From contig NC_080082.1 of assembly GCF_949987535.1 (NCBI RefSeq), positions 28,065,164-28,129,163 on the forward strand: a stretch of 64,000 bases of DNA. Reading direction: 5' to 3'. The stretch is from Balaenoptera acutorostrata (lineage: Eukaryota > Chordata > Mammalia > Artiodactyla > Balaenopteridae). The translations under genes and the position numbers were made by a program. The notes below the pieces were generated by a model. The model was not told the origin of the DNA. It saw only the letters and a list, made by a program, of their open reading frames with translations, and did no database searches. This document shows positions 1-14,100 of the stretch, piece after piece; positions within the stretch are counted from its first letter, which is position 1; every line of letters starts with the position of its first letter.

Positions 1-273
1 AAGGCTCCTGAGAGCAAGCCCTGGGCTGTCTCCCTGCCTGATCTTCCCTGACCAAAAAGATGCCTTCTCCCATCTCCACCCATCCATTCCCCACTCTCCC
101 GGGGGAGGGGCTGTCACAAGGCTCCACGCTGCTGTCTCTTTAGACCAGTGAGTGTAAAAGGCCAGTTCTGTCCCAAAGACATGTTTCGTTCACCCCACAT
201 TATGTTGTAAGAAAAAAAAATGGAATTAATGACCACCTTTTAAAAGTGAAATGTTTGGCATAAACATCCAAAA

Positions 274-396
274 ATTTTTTTTTTTTTTGGCCACACCACA
301 CAGCGTATGGGATCTTAATTCCCTGAACAGGGATTGAACCCAGGCCCTGGCAGTGAAAGCGCCAAGTCCTAACCATTGGACCGCCAGGGAATTCCT
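274..396 (-). mobile_element. CHR-1-type tRNA-derived SINE
   Basis: Read on the minus strand, the element has the SINE head, a tRNA-like B box (GGTTCAATCCC) and a poly-A tail, which appears as a T run at 275-288 on the plus strand. A target-site duplication TAAACATCCAAA flanks it at about 261 and 397. Family assignment is from memory of cetartiodactyl SINEs. Confidence 0.85.
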
Positions 397-700
397 TAAA
401 CATCCAAATTTCTGCTTCTCTTATAAAACCATACAGCTGGCAGCTCTGTGGATGCCCTCTTGAGGGACAGTAGTCAGCTGCCCATTAGACTGGCATGTGA
501 TTGCCAGTCTGTCGCTGTGCCCACCCAGGCCGCTGCATGTACTTATGTTCCCTGCCCGGCCCCTGGGGCCCTGCATTTGAGGCCCTGGGGACAGGACCAA
601 GACCAGCTCTTCTTAGCACAGAACCATGGGCCTCAGGCAGGTACCCTGGGAGAGGCTCAGCTCAGCTCCCCTGTTCCCTGCACTGCAGGAGTGAAAGCCC

Positions 701-815
701 AAAAGAGCATGTGGATCAGCCCCTCATTGTACAGATGAGGAGACCGAGGCTCTGGAAGGGGACAGGCTTGCCCAAGGTCACACAGCCACTCAGAGACAGA
801 GTCTGGATAGAATCA
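701..815 (-). repeat. MIR SINE fragment
   Basis: The sequence contains the characteristic MIR core in reverse: a 'cagatgaggagaccgaggctc' type stretch followed by 'cccaaggtcacacag'. It is an old, diverged copy within the ADGRG3 intron. Confidence 0.7.
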
Positions 816-1241
816 GGGCTGCTGCAAATATTGGGCAGGTTGTGCCCTGCACAAGGGCACCTGGCTGGGGGGCAGGTGGGGGCTGAAATCCAACTCACCC
901 TCCACTCACCAGGCTGAGCACCTGGCATGGCAGGTCAGAGGGATGGGGTGGGGGTACCTTTTAAATTTGTCCAAAGGTGCTATATAGGCTGTGGTGACCC
1001 AGGCTAGAGCAAGGCATCCTGCCTCCTGGTCCGGTTCTCTCTCCTTCTCACCCCCTCTCTCATTGTACTTCCTCTCTCCGGGCCTCAGTTTACCCTTGCA
1101 GGCCGTGAGCTAGCTGGATCTGAGGATACTTTGCCTTGACTTACTCGTCTCTCTTCCCAGGATTCCCTCCTCCCCCCACCTCCACCTCCTTCTGGTCCCC
1201 AGGACCCTGAGACCACCCCAGCTTCCACAGCCCGCACTCAC

Positions 1242-1335
1242 AGCTCCAGCGTGGTGGTGTTCTTCTTGTCACGGATGGCATAGGGGCCATAGCTGTTGGC
1301 GCTCCCTGTGCCGATGACTATTAGGGCAGGCAGGC
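1242..1335 (-). CDS. ADGRG3: ADGRG3 coding exon 10: TM4 and ECL2
   Basis: Acceptor CCCCCAG|GC, donor GGAGCT|GTGAGT, phase 1 to 2. It encodes [20 protein letters not shown], then an NTT sequon and LE(L). The following exon, which should complete the loop with Cys-Trp-Phe, is outside the window. Confidence 0.95.
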
Positions 1336-4300
1336 CTGGGGGCAAGGGGAGGAGGAGGTATGGCATTGCTGGGGCTCCCTTGGCACGTCCTCCTCCAAAT
1401 CCCCCTCCAGCTGTCCATCCCTCAAGCTCTGAGCCAGTCAAAGAGGGAGCTGCCCCTCCCCCGCCCCAGGCTGGTCCCCTTCCTGCCTCTTCCAGAGTCA
1501 GCCATCCCCTCTGCCTGGCCAAGCGGCACCTACCCCAGCCCACAAGGCTCAGCTTCAGGAAGTAGTGCCCGATGTAGGTGTTAAAGACCTTGATGACGAG
1601 CAGGTAGAGGTGGAAGGCTTCCAGGCCCATCCAGGTGAAGGCACAGAGCAGGAAGTAGTGGAAGACGGCCCCCCGGGCCCAACAGGCAGCATCGGACCCC
1701 TTCAGGCCATGCCCCACATTGATGAAGAAGGCCAGATTCAGGAGAAATAAGCTGACGCTCAAGGCCACGTGGATCTTGGGGGCGTCTTCAAACTTGAACC
1801 TCTGCCGGGAAAACCTGGGGCAAGAAGGGCCAGTGAGAGGCTGCAAGGGGGCACCCAGGCCTCTCCATCTGACCACCTCTGTTCCACCCCTGCCAGCAAC
1901 CAGAGTGTGAGAACATTCCAGTTCAAGTCCACGAGCCCTCTCATGACCCGTAGGGCCCTATGGATTCTGGATCCTGTTGGCTTCATCCCTTGACTCCATG
2001 CTTGAGCCAAATTACCTAATTTGCAATTCCCTAAATGCATTCTGCTTCTCTACGCCTCCCGGACTTTGCCCACACTCTTCCCTCTGCTCTCAATGCCTTT
2101 CCCTGCTTCACCTTCAAAATCCCCCTTGGGTGTTTCTTTCTGGGACGGCTGTCTCTGAATGTCACTTATCCCAGGCCTATTTGGAAGCTTCCCAGCAGTG
2201 AGCGCGGTGTAACTCTCCACCCACCCCTTATTTCCGTCTCTCCCCAGGCTTTGACCTGGGGCCTCACACAATAAGCAGGAGGAAGCCCTGCGCTGGTTGA
2301 GTGAGTGGACAGACAGGGCGTGGATGCATGAAGCCTAGAACTGAGTAGGGAGGGTGAGGCTCAGAGAGGAACAGGGACCCAGAGCCAGGGGCTCCGGACT
2401 CCCAGTCCAGGGCTTCTTCCCAGGGCTCACTTCCCCCTCCGTGGAGTTCCCACTGCCAATTCCTAGCAAATCAGCTCCAAAGGACTCTCAGTGGAGGGAG
2501 GGGAGCTCAGGGCTGCCTGGAGTGGGCATGAGGGATAATGTCCACCTCACCTGAGATGCCAGGCCCCACCCTTGGGAGATGTCGACAGTGCCTCCTGGCG
2601 CTCCAAGCCCGTCTCACAGGGACCAGCAGTGCAGCCAGCTGGCAAGTCATGCTCAGCTTATTGCAGATGGATGCTCGGCTTATGAGGCCAGGGCTTGGGG
2701 GATGGGGGCAGGGGGGGCACCACTTACACTCACAGTTCGGTCCGAGATGGAGTGGGTGGGGCTGGTGGGGGCCTCAGCCCAGGGCCAACCAGTGCCAGCA
2801 TGTGCAGGAAGGCAGTGGGAGGGCCCCAGACTGGGAGTCAGAAGACCAAGGGCTGCTCCAGGCCCGTCATGGGTCGGGAGGCCAGCCGTGGGGCTGCTCC
2901 CACAGGCTCCTTCAGGCTGGCAGTTCCTGCGGGTCCCTCAGCCATGGCCGGGGCCTGGGCACAGGCTGCAGGAGCCTCTGGTGTTTTTGCTCCTCCTTCT
3001 TCCAGGAACAGCCCCAGGTTTCCCTGGGGAGCACCCTTCCCTACTCTCAGCCATGCGCTCTCAAACCCAAGGGCAGGCACTTGGGCGGCCTGACCAGTCA
3101 GTGTAATTCATCCTTCCACCACAGTGGCGTGTTCAGTCATGGGCACATGGTCTAAGTTAGACCAGTATAACTCAACTCTGGTATACATGGGATAAAACTG
3201 CACAGACATACACACACACACACACACACACAGTACATGCACAGGGTCAGCTTCCTTGGTGTATGACCTCTGCAGGGCCCTGCACTCAGAAGGGCCCTAT
3301 GCTTATTTTAATGCTCTGCTGTCACCATCTTGAAATTCTTAATAATTTTTGAGCAAAGGGTTACATATTTTCATTTTGGACTGGGCCCTACAGATGATAT
3401 AGCCAGTCCTGTGTGCGTGTGTGAACACACACACAATTGAGTGCATGTGGAAAATGGTGGAAACTGAATGAGCTCTGCAGTCTTGTTAGCAGTGCTGTAA
3501 CAATGTCAATTTCCTGGTTTTATATTGTACTACAGTTACAGAAAATGTCATCACTGAGGAAAGCTGGATGAAGGAACCATGGGACTCTAGGTACTATTTT
3601 TGCAAGTTCCTGTTAGTCTATAATTATTTCAAAATAAAATTTTTAAAATTTATATATTTATGTATTTTTATTTTCGGCTGCATTGGGTCTTTGTTGCTGC
3701 GCATGGGCTTTCTCTAGTTGCAGAGAGCAGGGGCTACTCTTCGTTGTGGTGCGCAGGCTTCTCATTGCGGTGGCTTCCCTTGTTACGGAGCATGGGCTCT
3801 AGGTGTGCGGGCTTCAGTAGTTGTGGCATGAGGGCTCAGTAGTTGTGGCTCTTGGGCTCTAGAGTGCAGGCTCAGTAGCTGTGGGGCACGGGCTTAGTTG
3901 CTCCGCGGCATGTGGGATCCTCCCAAACCAGGGCTCGAACCCGTGTCCCCTGCATTGGCAGGCGGATTCCTAACCACTGTACCATCAGAGAAGTCCAATA
4001 AAGTTTTTTTAGAAACTTCAATTCTGGGCCTTAGTTTAGAATATTAGCTGTCCAGGCAGCTAAGAAGCTATGATGCAAGCCTGGGGCTCCCCAAGGCCCC
4101 TGAGGATGGAGAAGTTGCCTGACATGACTGACAAAGGAGAAAGCAAAGTTTTGAGAATCAGAGGGACACCAAGTCCTGGAGACATCTTTTGAGCCCCTGG
4201 ATCCAACATCACCTGAAGTGAACTCACCTTGGGCTTTTCAATTCTGTGAACCACACATTACCTATTATGTTTAAGCCAATTTGAGTTGAGTTTCTGCCAC

Positions 4301-7300
4301 TTGTAACTGAAATAGCCAGACACATTTCAACCTCCAATCCCATTTTATAGATGAGGAAACGGAGGTTTGGAGAAAACATCAGTGTAATGCTGCACGACTA
4401 ACACTACCCTGCTGGTTTCTACCCTGCCCTGCTGCCGCTCTTGAGGGCAGGAGGGAGATGTGGGGTGGGGATGGGGTGACCCACCTCAGGACAGCGTAGA
4501 GGACAATGGTGAAGGCCAGGAAGATCATGGAGGTTCCGCAGCCAGCCTGGGAAATGCGTGTGAGGGCCTTTACGGTGACTTGGTCCAAGACCGGCCTCTG
4601 TGGATGATCCCCCCAAATAAGAATCCTATCAGTTGGAGACCAGGCCCAGACACCCCAAAGGCCTGGCCCCTGCCAGGCAGCCTCCTCCCTGGGCCGGGAG
4701 CCTTGGCACTTCCAGAATCGCTAGGATGGCGGGGGGCGGGGGGGTGTGCGCCATTACCAGCAGCAGGGCGAAGAAGGTCAGGTGGTCACAGCGGCAGGTA
4801 GTCCTATTGCCTCCGAACTCTGTGGAGCAGCCCTTGGAAGACCAGTCTCCTGATGACCCTGGGGAGGAGGAGGGGGAGTCTAGGGGAGGGGACGGGAATA
4901 TAGGGAAGCAGAGGGGAGGGGAGGGCAGGGAAAGGGAAGAGAGGGGTCCAGAGAGGAAAGAAAGAGGGGAGGGGCCCTGCGGTTGGAGTCCTGTCCCCTA
5001 AGGAGCCCTTACCCTCCGCCCATCTTACCCAGGGAAGATCCTCCAGGCCCTACCTTTAGTCACGTCCCAGAATACACAGCTGAGGGTCACGTTCTGAAAC
5101 CAGAGATTGGGAGTCAGGGGCGAGGCAGGGGAAGTTGGGAGAGGGGAGAGGAGGGTAGGACGGGGACGGGGAGAGGACAGTGTGCTCTGGGTCTCAGCAC
5201 ACGCACGCGTTAGGTAGAAGCAAGTCTCAGCCTGTGGTCACACGGGAACGCGAAGCGTTTGATGTATCCTGGGTCAGCGTGTCGGGGGTGTGGGGAGGCG
5301 TGGGGCTGTGGCTGGCGGGGGCGCAGGTCTACAGGCACATGCCTTTAGAGGAGCGTGTGTGTGGGCAGCCGTGCGCGTGCACGTGTGTTTGCCAGGTCCC
5401 CTGGGCACCTCTGTGAGCACAGGAGCGGAGGGTGTCTGGGAGGCATGTGGATACATGCGTGCACAGGGTAGGCATGTGTCCATGGGCACAATTGTGTGTC
5501 TGGTCCTAATGGCTTCTCCCAGGTGGATGTGGGAGCATGGGGTGTGCAGAGTCCGTGTGTGTCTGCCCACATGCCCAGGGGTGCCCACCCACATGTCTGC
5601 CCCTCAGGAGCTGCCAGGCCAGGGTGGGGGACTCACAGGAGGCTGGTGCTGGTGGGAGAAGGTGATCTCCAAAGGCTCAGCCAGGCCGGTGACATTTATA
5701 TGACCCAAACTCAAGCCCACCACGTGATTGTTCAACACGTTGCTGCCGTCCTCTAGGCTGAGCCGGGGGCCCTGTGGAGGGACATGGGTGAGGCCAGGCT
5801 GCACAAGGCGCTGCCCCAACCCAACCCTGGTCAGGGCTCCTGGGAGCCTCTAGGGCTTGTGGCCCTTGCCTGGAGGGCAAAGTCTGGGGCCGGGGGACGA
5901 GGCAGGGAGTCATGGACGACCTTCTCCCTGCTGCTCCCTGTACTCTGCTCCAGCTGGGCCAGGGCGGGCCCTACACTCCAGGCCAAGCGGCCGCAAAGCC
6001 ATGTACCTGATGGCTCTCCGTTGCTGGTCTCCAGGCCTCCCCCGCCCTCTTAACTGGAGTGCAGGGTTAGAAGGAAGATCAGCCAGGAAACGGAGGGCAG
6101 TGGTGCCTACAGGTGGGGAGCACCTGCCCACACCAGCGCTCAGGGATACACATGTCCCCATGGGAGTGGAGACACACCTCTGGGGACATACCTGGTACAA
6201 ATTTGCAAGGGCCTGGGTACACTTGCTCATGTGAACATGGTCACACCAGGACACATGATTACGTGTGCACCAGGAATAAGGAAGGAGATGCATGTTTGTT
6301 CATGCACAAGGACACACAGGGGACATGAACACACTTGGGATACACATACAGGAGTCCAAGGGCACAGGTGTGGGCAGTCCAAACAGCTGAGTGTGAATAA
6401 CCAGCGTGAGCCTGCGGTCCACAGACCCTAGAGACGGGGGTCTGGGATGGCCTCGGCTGCTTTAGGAACGTTCCAGAGGCTCCTCACTTCCTCCATCCCC
6501 ATTGGGTCCCTCAGCAAAGACTCCAGAGACGGCCGGCATGTCCTGGGTAACCAAGCATTGAGCCTCAGCCACCCTGAGCCTCTCCTCACCTTGAAGACAT
6601 TCCCCGAACCAACGTCCAGGATGGTTATGGCCAACCGAACCATTGGCCTGCTGCCCTGCAAGGATTCAAAAAGGCTCCTGGGCAGCCGGACTCTGTCAGG
6701 GTGCCGGTGCTCGTCCTCTGTCACCTGCTTCGGAACCTGCAACCACAGACCCAGCCGCTCTGTCTTTCCCTGAGGAGCCCAGCCCCCAACACAGGTCCTG
6801 CCCCCCCCACCACTAGATGGAAGGAGAAACAGGCATGCTGGGTGGTGGGGCAGCACTGAGGACCGAGGACAGCTCTGAGAGGCAGGACACGTGGGGGCAC
6901 GGTCCAAGCTCTGCTCTGTCCAGGCTGTGAGCCCCTGGCCAAATCACAGCCCTTGTGGAGCCTCGGTTTTCCCAATATGGAGAACGGAGCCAGTAAGATG
7001 CCCGCATGGCCACCCATCAGGCTGAAAGTGGGCTGTGAAGGGGCGACACCTGGACAGGTCAGTTTGCAAGTGTGAGGGAGGGTCAGTTGTGGTGCTTTTG
7101 GTCAGGGTCCTGACCGCCGTTGTGCTGACATACGGCTATGGTGACAGTGTCTATTTTCCAACTCAGGGATAAATGGAAAGCGTAAGGCCATCAGGAAGGG
7201 AGACAGCAAGGGCCGAGAGGGAGGACACAAGAATTCACACTGAATGTGATATCCAGCCCCGCCCAACAACAACACATTTTGTAAAAGCTAAGAATGGTCA

Positions 7301-10300
7301 AAATATTAAAATAAATTTTACTGGTAGTTGCCAAGCGTGTTTTGTTCATTCTCTGACCTCATTGCTCCCCTGGGGCTGCAGCCTGGTCCCACCTGGTCCT
7401 GCCTCAAAAGCATCCCATGGGCATTGGAACAGGGGGCACTAAGTGTTGTAGCCGAGAGCCTCAACTTTCTGCTTCCCAGTCCAGAACCTTGTCAAAAGGA
7501 CACGTGGGTGATTTCACAGGCTGGTTTATACCCCACGCAGAGGGCTCAGCTGCTGGGGTGAAGTGATAAAGGGTTGAGAAAGGCCCCGTCCATCTTCCAT
7601 CTCCCCTTCTCCAGGCAGACCTAAAATCCCTCCATGATAGACCACTTCCCTGCTGCCCGAACTTCCACCCTCAGCTTTATGCCTTAAGGGAGGCTGTGCC
7701 CTCGCTGCACCAAGCATTCCCTGTGAGTTATCTCATTTGCTCCCTCTGACAACCTTGAAAGTGGGCAATATCATCCCCATTTTACAGATGGGGAAACCGA
7801 GGCTCAGAAAAGTTAGGTAATTTGTCCAAGATCACAATAGCTGGTAAGGGGTGGAACTGGGATTTGAATCCAGACCTATGTAAACCCAGAGTCTGCCCGT
7901 TAACCCTTTGCAGCGCCTCTACAAGTGCCTTTACCTGGTTTCTAATGTGCCCCTGGTGGAAGAGTTCATGGGAACCTCAGACTTTGGAGGAGCCTTCGAG
8001 CTCATTTTACAGATGAGGACTCGGGGGCCCAGAGAGGGGAGGGGATTTCCTGGAGGACACCTAATCAGGTGGTGGGAAGTCCAGGGCTAGAACCCTGACT
8101 CTCGATTCGGTGATCTTCTGAAGGTCTCATCCTAGCACCCTAGGTAATATATTACCAGGATCCACTCAACCAATTAACTCACCAGCACCCATTAACCAGG
8201 TGGCAGAGAACTACCAAACGGGACATGGGAAGGATAACTGTTGATAAACCAAGCACAGACCATGACTCTCTCAGAAAAATATGCCTGAGGAAAGTAGGAC
8301 CAGGACCGGCCAGTGGGGATGGGGGAAGCCTTCACCTGAGAGGGGGTCAGAGAGAAGTGCAGGTCTTCTGAGATGCTGGTGCTGATGTTCTTGACAAGAG
8401 CCGTCAAAAAACCCATATTCACTGTCTCTGTCAGACTCTTCTCCGCCAGATGGATCTCATAGTTCAGCCAGTATCTACAAGGGAAGATAGGGTCTTGCAG
8501 GCTGAGTTACCCACTCACCTGTTCCACTCACCTGGATGATGGGAGGAGAGATACCATGCGCAGCGATCTTCAGGCTCCTGGTGTAGGAGGGGTGACCCAG
8601 AATATCAAAGGAAAGACCCTGGGATGCTGCAGGAGAAGAGAGGTGGCACGGGAGTGATTCATGCTGGTTCTGAGGGATTCCGGCCAGTGGCCCCTCTGAG
8701 TATTTTATGTATTTCTCTTTTTCGTAACAAAATACATTACAATGTAAAGTTTGTCATTTTAACCATTTTAAAATGTGCAATTCAATGGCATTAAATACAT
8801 TCACAATGTGTGAAACCATCTTTGCTATCTAGTTCCAGAACATGTCCATCACCTCAAAAGGAAACCCTGAACCCATTAAGCAGTTACTCTTCCCCCAGCC
8901 TCTGGCAACCACTAATCTATGAATTTGCCTATTCTGGATATTTCATATAAATGGAATTATATGATATCTGGTCTTTTGTGTCTGGCTTCTTTCACTTAGC
9001 ATGTTTTCAAGGTTTATCTATGTTGTAGCATGTATACGTATTTCATTCCTTTATACGGATGAATAATATTCCTTTGTATGCATATACCGTATTTTGTTTA
9101 TACATTTATCCATTGATGGGCATTTGGATTGTTTCCACTTTTTGGCTATTGTGAATAGAGCTGCTTGTATTCACGTAAAAGCTTTTGTTTGAAGGCTTGT
9201 TTTTAATTCTTTTGGGTGGATACCTAGGAGTAGAATTGCTGTGTAATTCTGTGTTTAACTTCTTTTTTTGTGTGTGTGTGTGTTTAACTTCTTGAGGAAG
9301 TGTTAAACTGTTTTCCATAGCAGCTGCACCATTTTATATTCCCACCACCAATGTATGAGGGTTTCAATTTCTCCAGATTCTTGCCAACACTTGATATTTT
9401 TCACTTTGTTTTGTTTCATTTGCAATTATAGCCATCCTAGTGGGTGTGAAGTGGTATCTCATTGCAGTTTTAATTTGCATTTCTCTAGTGACTAATGATG
9501 TTAAGCACCTTTTCATGTGTTTATTGGTCTCTGTAAATCTTCTTTAGAGAAATTCTTCTGAGTATTGGAAACTGTGGGATGATCACTGTGAGGTGTGAGG
9601 GCTAACTCACATTTATTGAGTGCTAGGTGAATACTGGGAATTCAGCCTTTGAAGACTTAGCTGTATGGGAACTGACTTATGGGAACTGAGCTGGTCTTGG
9701 AAAAACATAGAACACAAATTTAATTGCCATTTATTTTACTACAGCCCCCTTGCCATGGGCTAGAAAGTTAGGGTGAGGAAAGTCCCCCCTCCCACCCACG
9801 TCCCTATCCTGGTGCTCTCCGTGGTGCTGAAACTTCTCTTTGGTCAGTGTTCCTTTTCCCAAGCCTGGGGTCCTAAGACATGCTGCCCACCTTTTTAAAG
9901 CAATTTTAAACAGGTGAAGGCTGAGGTAGCAAAGGTATAGAAGGGGAACAAGAGCAGATAGAGCCAGATCGAGGCTACTGGAAAGGAGTAGCTATGGCGG
10001 GCTTGCCAGGGAGGCAAAAGGGAGGCTTTTATTTCGACATTTTTTTGAACACAGTTACCAAGGAATAAAACTCCAAGGAAACCACAGGAAAAAAATATTG
10101 TAAAATATAAAGAGTAAACCATGCAAATATGTGCACATGAGCTTGGATGGTTCAGGCAATTAAAACATTCAGCCAGAAACAGTGGGATGAGATTGCCCAA
10201 ATCCATTGATTGAGCTACACCAACTGATAATAGTTTTTTATTTATCTCATAAAAATCTAAATGAAGAAGTATTGTGATTTTTATTGTTACCAAATAAAAT

Positions 10301-11123
10301 AGAGAATTGTATTTCACAATACATAGAGTTCACCTCATGCACTTAAAAAATTCCTTGGCCTTACCAAACAGCCCATGAATTTACCTTCTTGAGGGAAGAT
10401 TTCCTGATCTGGTTCTCAGAGCACTTTAAAAAAATTGTTTTAGTTGTGAAAAGTAAAATATATTCAAAAAGTCTAAACCATAGATGTACAGTTGAATTTT
10501 TAGTTATAAAGTTGACACCAACTTAAGGATCATCTTCTTTGTCTGATATTGATTTAGCTCTTGAGATATCTTTTGGTTTGTGTTTGCATGATACATTTTT
10601 TCATTGTAAGTGGTGTGAGGTTCAACAACTTGTCTTTTACCTTGGAGGGGATATATTGATATTCTCTAGTCCTCTGAATGTCCAGGAGATTCACTGAGGT
10701 GATGGGACCCTGAATCCTTGTGGAGTTTGTCTCTTACCCTCTAGTTCACATATGTCTTCCTAAGGCATCTTCACAACTTGCCACTTTCTGCTCATCAGAT
10801 CTAATCAGCATAAGTGAAACAAATTTTTTAAAAAAGATGAAACTCAGGCATACTGATGAGGGAAAGAAGCCAGACACAAAAGAGTATGCACTATGTGATT
10901 CTATTTGTAGGAAGTCTGAGAACAGGGAAAATCAATACTTGGTTATAGAAGTTAAAATAATGGTTACCATGAGGTGGCGCTATTGACTGGGAAGGAGCAT
11001 GAGGGACCCCTCTGTGAGGCTAGAAAAGTTTTATAAGCTTAATGTGGGTGGTAATTAAAGGATGTGTATATAAATACGTAGAATTTTATTGATCTGTACA
11101 GTTAACATGTATGCATTTTGCTG

Positions 11124-11171
<48 letters not shown>

Positions 11172-14100
11172 TATACCTCAAAATAGATTTTCTTGGAAAA
11201 AATTCAGGCTTTGGACTTCTGCTTCTGAGTAGGGTGGAGTTATTTGTGATGGATCAATGCTCTCACTGAGAACAAATAGAAAAGCTAGACATAATACAGA
11301 AATAATTTGTTAAAGGCATCAGAGCTGCTAAAGCAGAGAGGGGCTAAAATTCTGCAGAGGGAGCATCATAGAAAAATGAACTGAAAATCTGCTGTTGCTT
11401 TTTTTCCCTGGGGACATGTGCTCATTCTAAGCATGTCCTTTGTCTAAGCATGGACGAAAGGCTGGGAATTTGAGCTTCATCTGAATAGAGGTCACTGTTG
11501 GTCATAAAAAATGCCCTGCTGTCACAATATGAATGAACCTCAAAAACGTGCTAAGTGAAGAAAGCCAGATGCAAAAGACAACATGTTGTATGGTTTCCTT
11601 ATATAAAATGCCCAGACAGATCAGTGGTTGACTGTGGCTGGGTTTGGATTGCAAACAGGCACAAGAGCACTTTGTCAAGTATAAACAGGGCATTTGGTGG
11701 TCTTGGTGGTGGTGTTGGGGTGGTGCAGAGGGTGAAGAAATAAACCTGGGCACTCGAAGGGTCTCAAAAGTACAGCTGATTTCTCCTCCAGACATTTTTC
11801 AGAATTGTGAGACTCTATAGTCTGAGAGGCACTAGCTAAGCTGAAAATTCTGAAAAGTAAGAGTTTTCCACAGTATTTTACTTTCTTTTAGTGGATCATA
11901 GAGACAAACGTGAAAGATAAAGCAATAAATCTTTGAGAAGAAAACATCGAAGAGTATCTTCATGATCCTGGGGATGCAAACATTTCCTAAAAAGGACCCC
12001 AAAGCATTAACTATAAAGTAAAAATCTGGTATATTACACTACATTAAAATTAAGAATGTCTGTCTGTAGTCAAAAGACAATGCTAAGAGAATGAAGAGGC
12101 AATCCACAATGAAGGAGAACATATTCATGTGTATCTATTTGCAAAGACATGTAACCAGAATATATAAAGAACCCCTAAAGATCACTCAGAAAAATTCAAA
12201 CAACCCCATAAAACAACAAGCCAAAGACTTAAAAGGCCATTTCACAAAGAGGATATCAAAATGTCTAATAAATATATGAAAGATTAAGTTAAACTTAATC
12301 AGGTAAATATAATTAAAATCACCATATGATACAGTACAAACTTGCCAGAATGGCTAAAATGAAAAAGCAGACAATACCAAGTGTTGACAAGGATGTGAAA
12401 CAACTAGAACTATCATACACTGATCGTGGGAGTGAAATTTGGTTTAAGAACTTTGGAAAACTGTTAGGCAGTTTCTATTAAAGCTAATCACATGCCTTCC
12501 CTATGACCCACCAATTTCACTCCTAGGAATATACCTTACAGAAATATATATGTTCACCAAAACACACGAACAAGAATATTTACAGCAACACTCTTTGTAT
12601 AAGCCAGAAACTGGAGATTACCCAAATGTTACTATACAGCAACATAGTAGAATGGATAAATGACGTATGTGATATATCTATAGCTATCTATATCCATCCA
12701 TATCTATCTATCTATCTAAAGAAATACACCAAAATGAAAATAATGATTATCTCTGGATAGTAAGAAGGGGAATTTTCCACTTTTCTTCTTATAGCTGCTT
12801 TCTAAATATTTTATGAAGAATAAAATTACTGGACTTCCCTGGTGGTGCAGTGGTTAAGAAGCCACCTGCCAATGCAGGGGACACGGGTTCGAGCCCTGGT
12901 CCGGGAAGATCCCACATGCCGCGGAGCAGCTAAGCCCGTGTGCCACAACTACTAAGCCTGAGCTCTAGAGCCCACGAGCCACAACTACTGAGCCCTCGTG
13001 CCACAACTACTGAAGTCCACGCGCCTAGAGCCTGTGCTCTGCAACAAGAGAAGCCACTGCAATGAGAAGCCCACACACCGCAACGAAGAGTAGCCCCTGC
13101 TCACTGCAACTAGAGAAAGCCCGCACGCAGCAACAAAGACCCAACGCAGCCAAAAATAAATAAATAAAATAAATTAATTAAAAAAATAAATAAAATTTAA
13201 AAATCAAATTACTTTTATAATTAGAGTCATTAAAATAAAGAACACTCAAATTTATTGAGTTCCTATTATTTGCTAATAACTTTTCCATGCATAATCTCCT
13301 TTAATCTCAACAACCACCCCAGGAGGAAGGCATAGGAGAGAGATCAAGAATAAAGGCTTTGGAACAGTAATGAAATGACAATGCTGGTAAGATAATGATA
13401 ACAGCTAACATGTCTGAATTATGTATTTAATCTTTGCAGTAATTCTACAAGCCAGGTGTTATTTCAGCCCCATTTTACAGATGAGGAAACTGAAAGTTAA
13501 CCTGTCCAAAGTCCAATTCCACTTTTGAGCACTGCCAGTCTGACCCTAGTCTGTATGACTGTACACTTCCTCTACTGCCCTCCAGACCTAGGTTCATGTT
13601 TGACTTTGCTACCTACCTGTTGTGTAACGTGGGCAAGTTACTTAACCTATGGGAGCCTTAGTTTTCTTACCTGAAAAAAGGGTTGATAACAGGACCTACC
13701 TCATAGGGTTGTAAAGGTAAAGGAGATAACTTGGCTAAGTGATAGAGTTGGGAACCGAGTCCACATCTTCTGATGTCAGAGCTCCTACTCTTCCCCAAGG
13801 TGTTTAAGCCCTCCATAAGGCAGCACAAAGAGGAGCTTCCTGAACAGCTGCTCGGAGATCCGAAGCTCCCGGAGCAGCTGCAGGTACGCATGGGAGCCTT
13901 TTCAGGCCACTGAAGTGATGGCACTCAATCAGATTGTTGTGCTAACATCAAGTCTGAGAACATAAACTTTTCACTCATTTTCTCCAACAAATATATACTG
14001 AGTGCATACAAGCCTGTCCTGAGTATCCCAGAAGAGGATGGGTAATTCCGATTGGAAGGGAGAGGAGGGGAGAAAGGCAAAGATCTTTTTGAAGGTGACT

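Larger units (their letters stand above)
1..1241 (-). other. ADGRG3: ADGRG3 intron (partial), between the TM4/ECL2 exon and the next exon outside the window
   Basis: This stretch follows the donor of the last visible ADGRG3 exon. I searched it on the minus strand for the expected next exon, which should begin with Cys-Trp-Phe of extracellular loop 2 and continue into TM5, and found none. It holds a CHR-1 SINE at 274-396 and a MIR fragment around 701-815. The rest is unremarkable intronic sequence. Confidence 0.8.

Noticed and set aside
6110..6380. Possible minisatellite (recurring 'acacatgt/ggacaca' words)
   Set aside because: The words recur irregularly without a definable unit; treated as ordinary intron sequence.
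8475..8531. A 57-base intron joining exon X to ADGRG3 exon 3
   Set aside because: Too short for typical mammalian splicing, and the junction phase does not match (X ends phase 0, exon 3 needs phase 2).
12832..13000. tRNA-like A and B boxes
   Set aside because: They belong to a CHR-2 SINE with a poly-A-type tail and target-site duplication. The same holds for the similar signals at 3644, 17025, 50480, 52640 and 56796.
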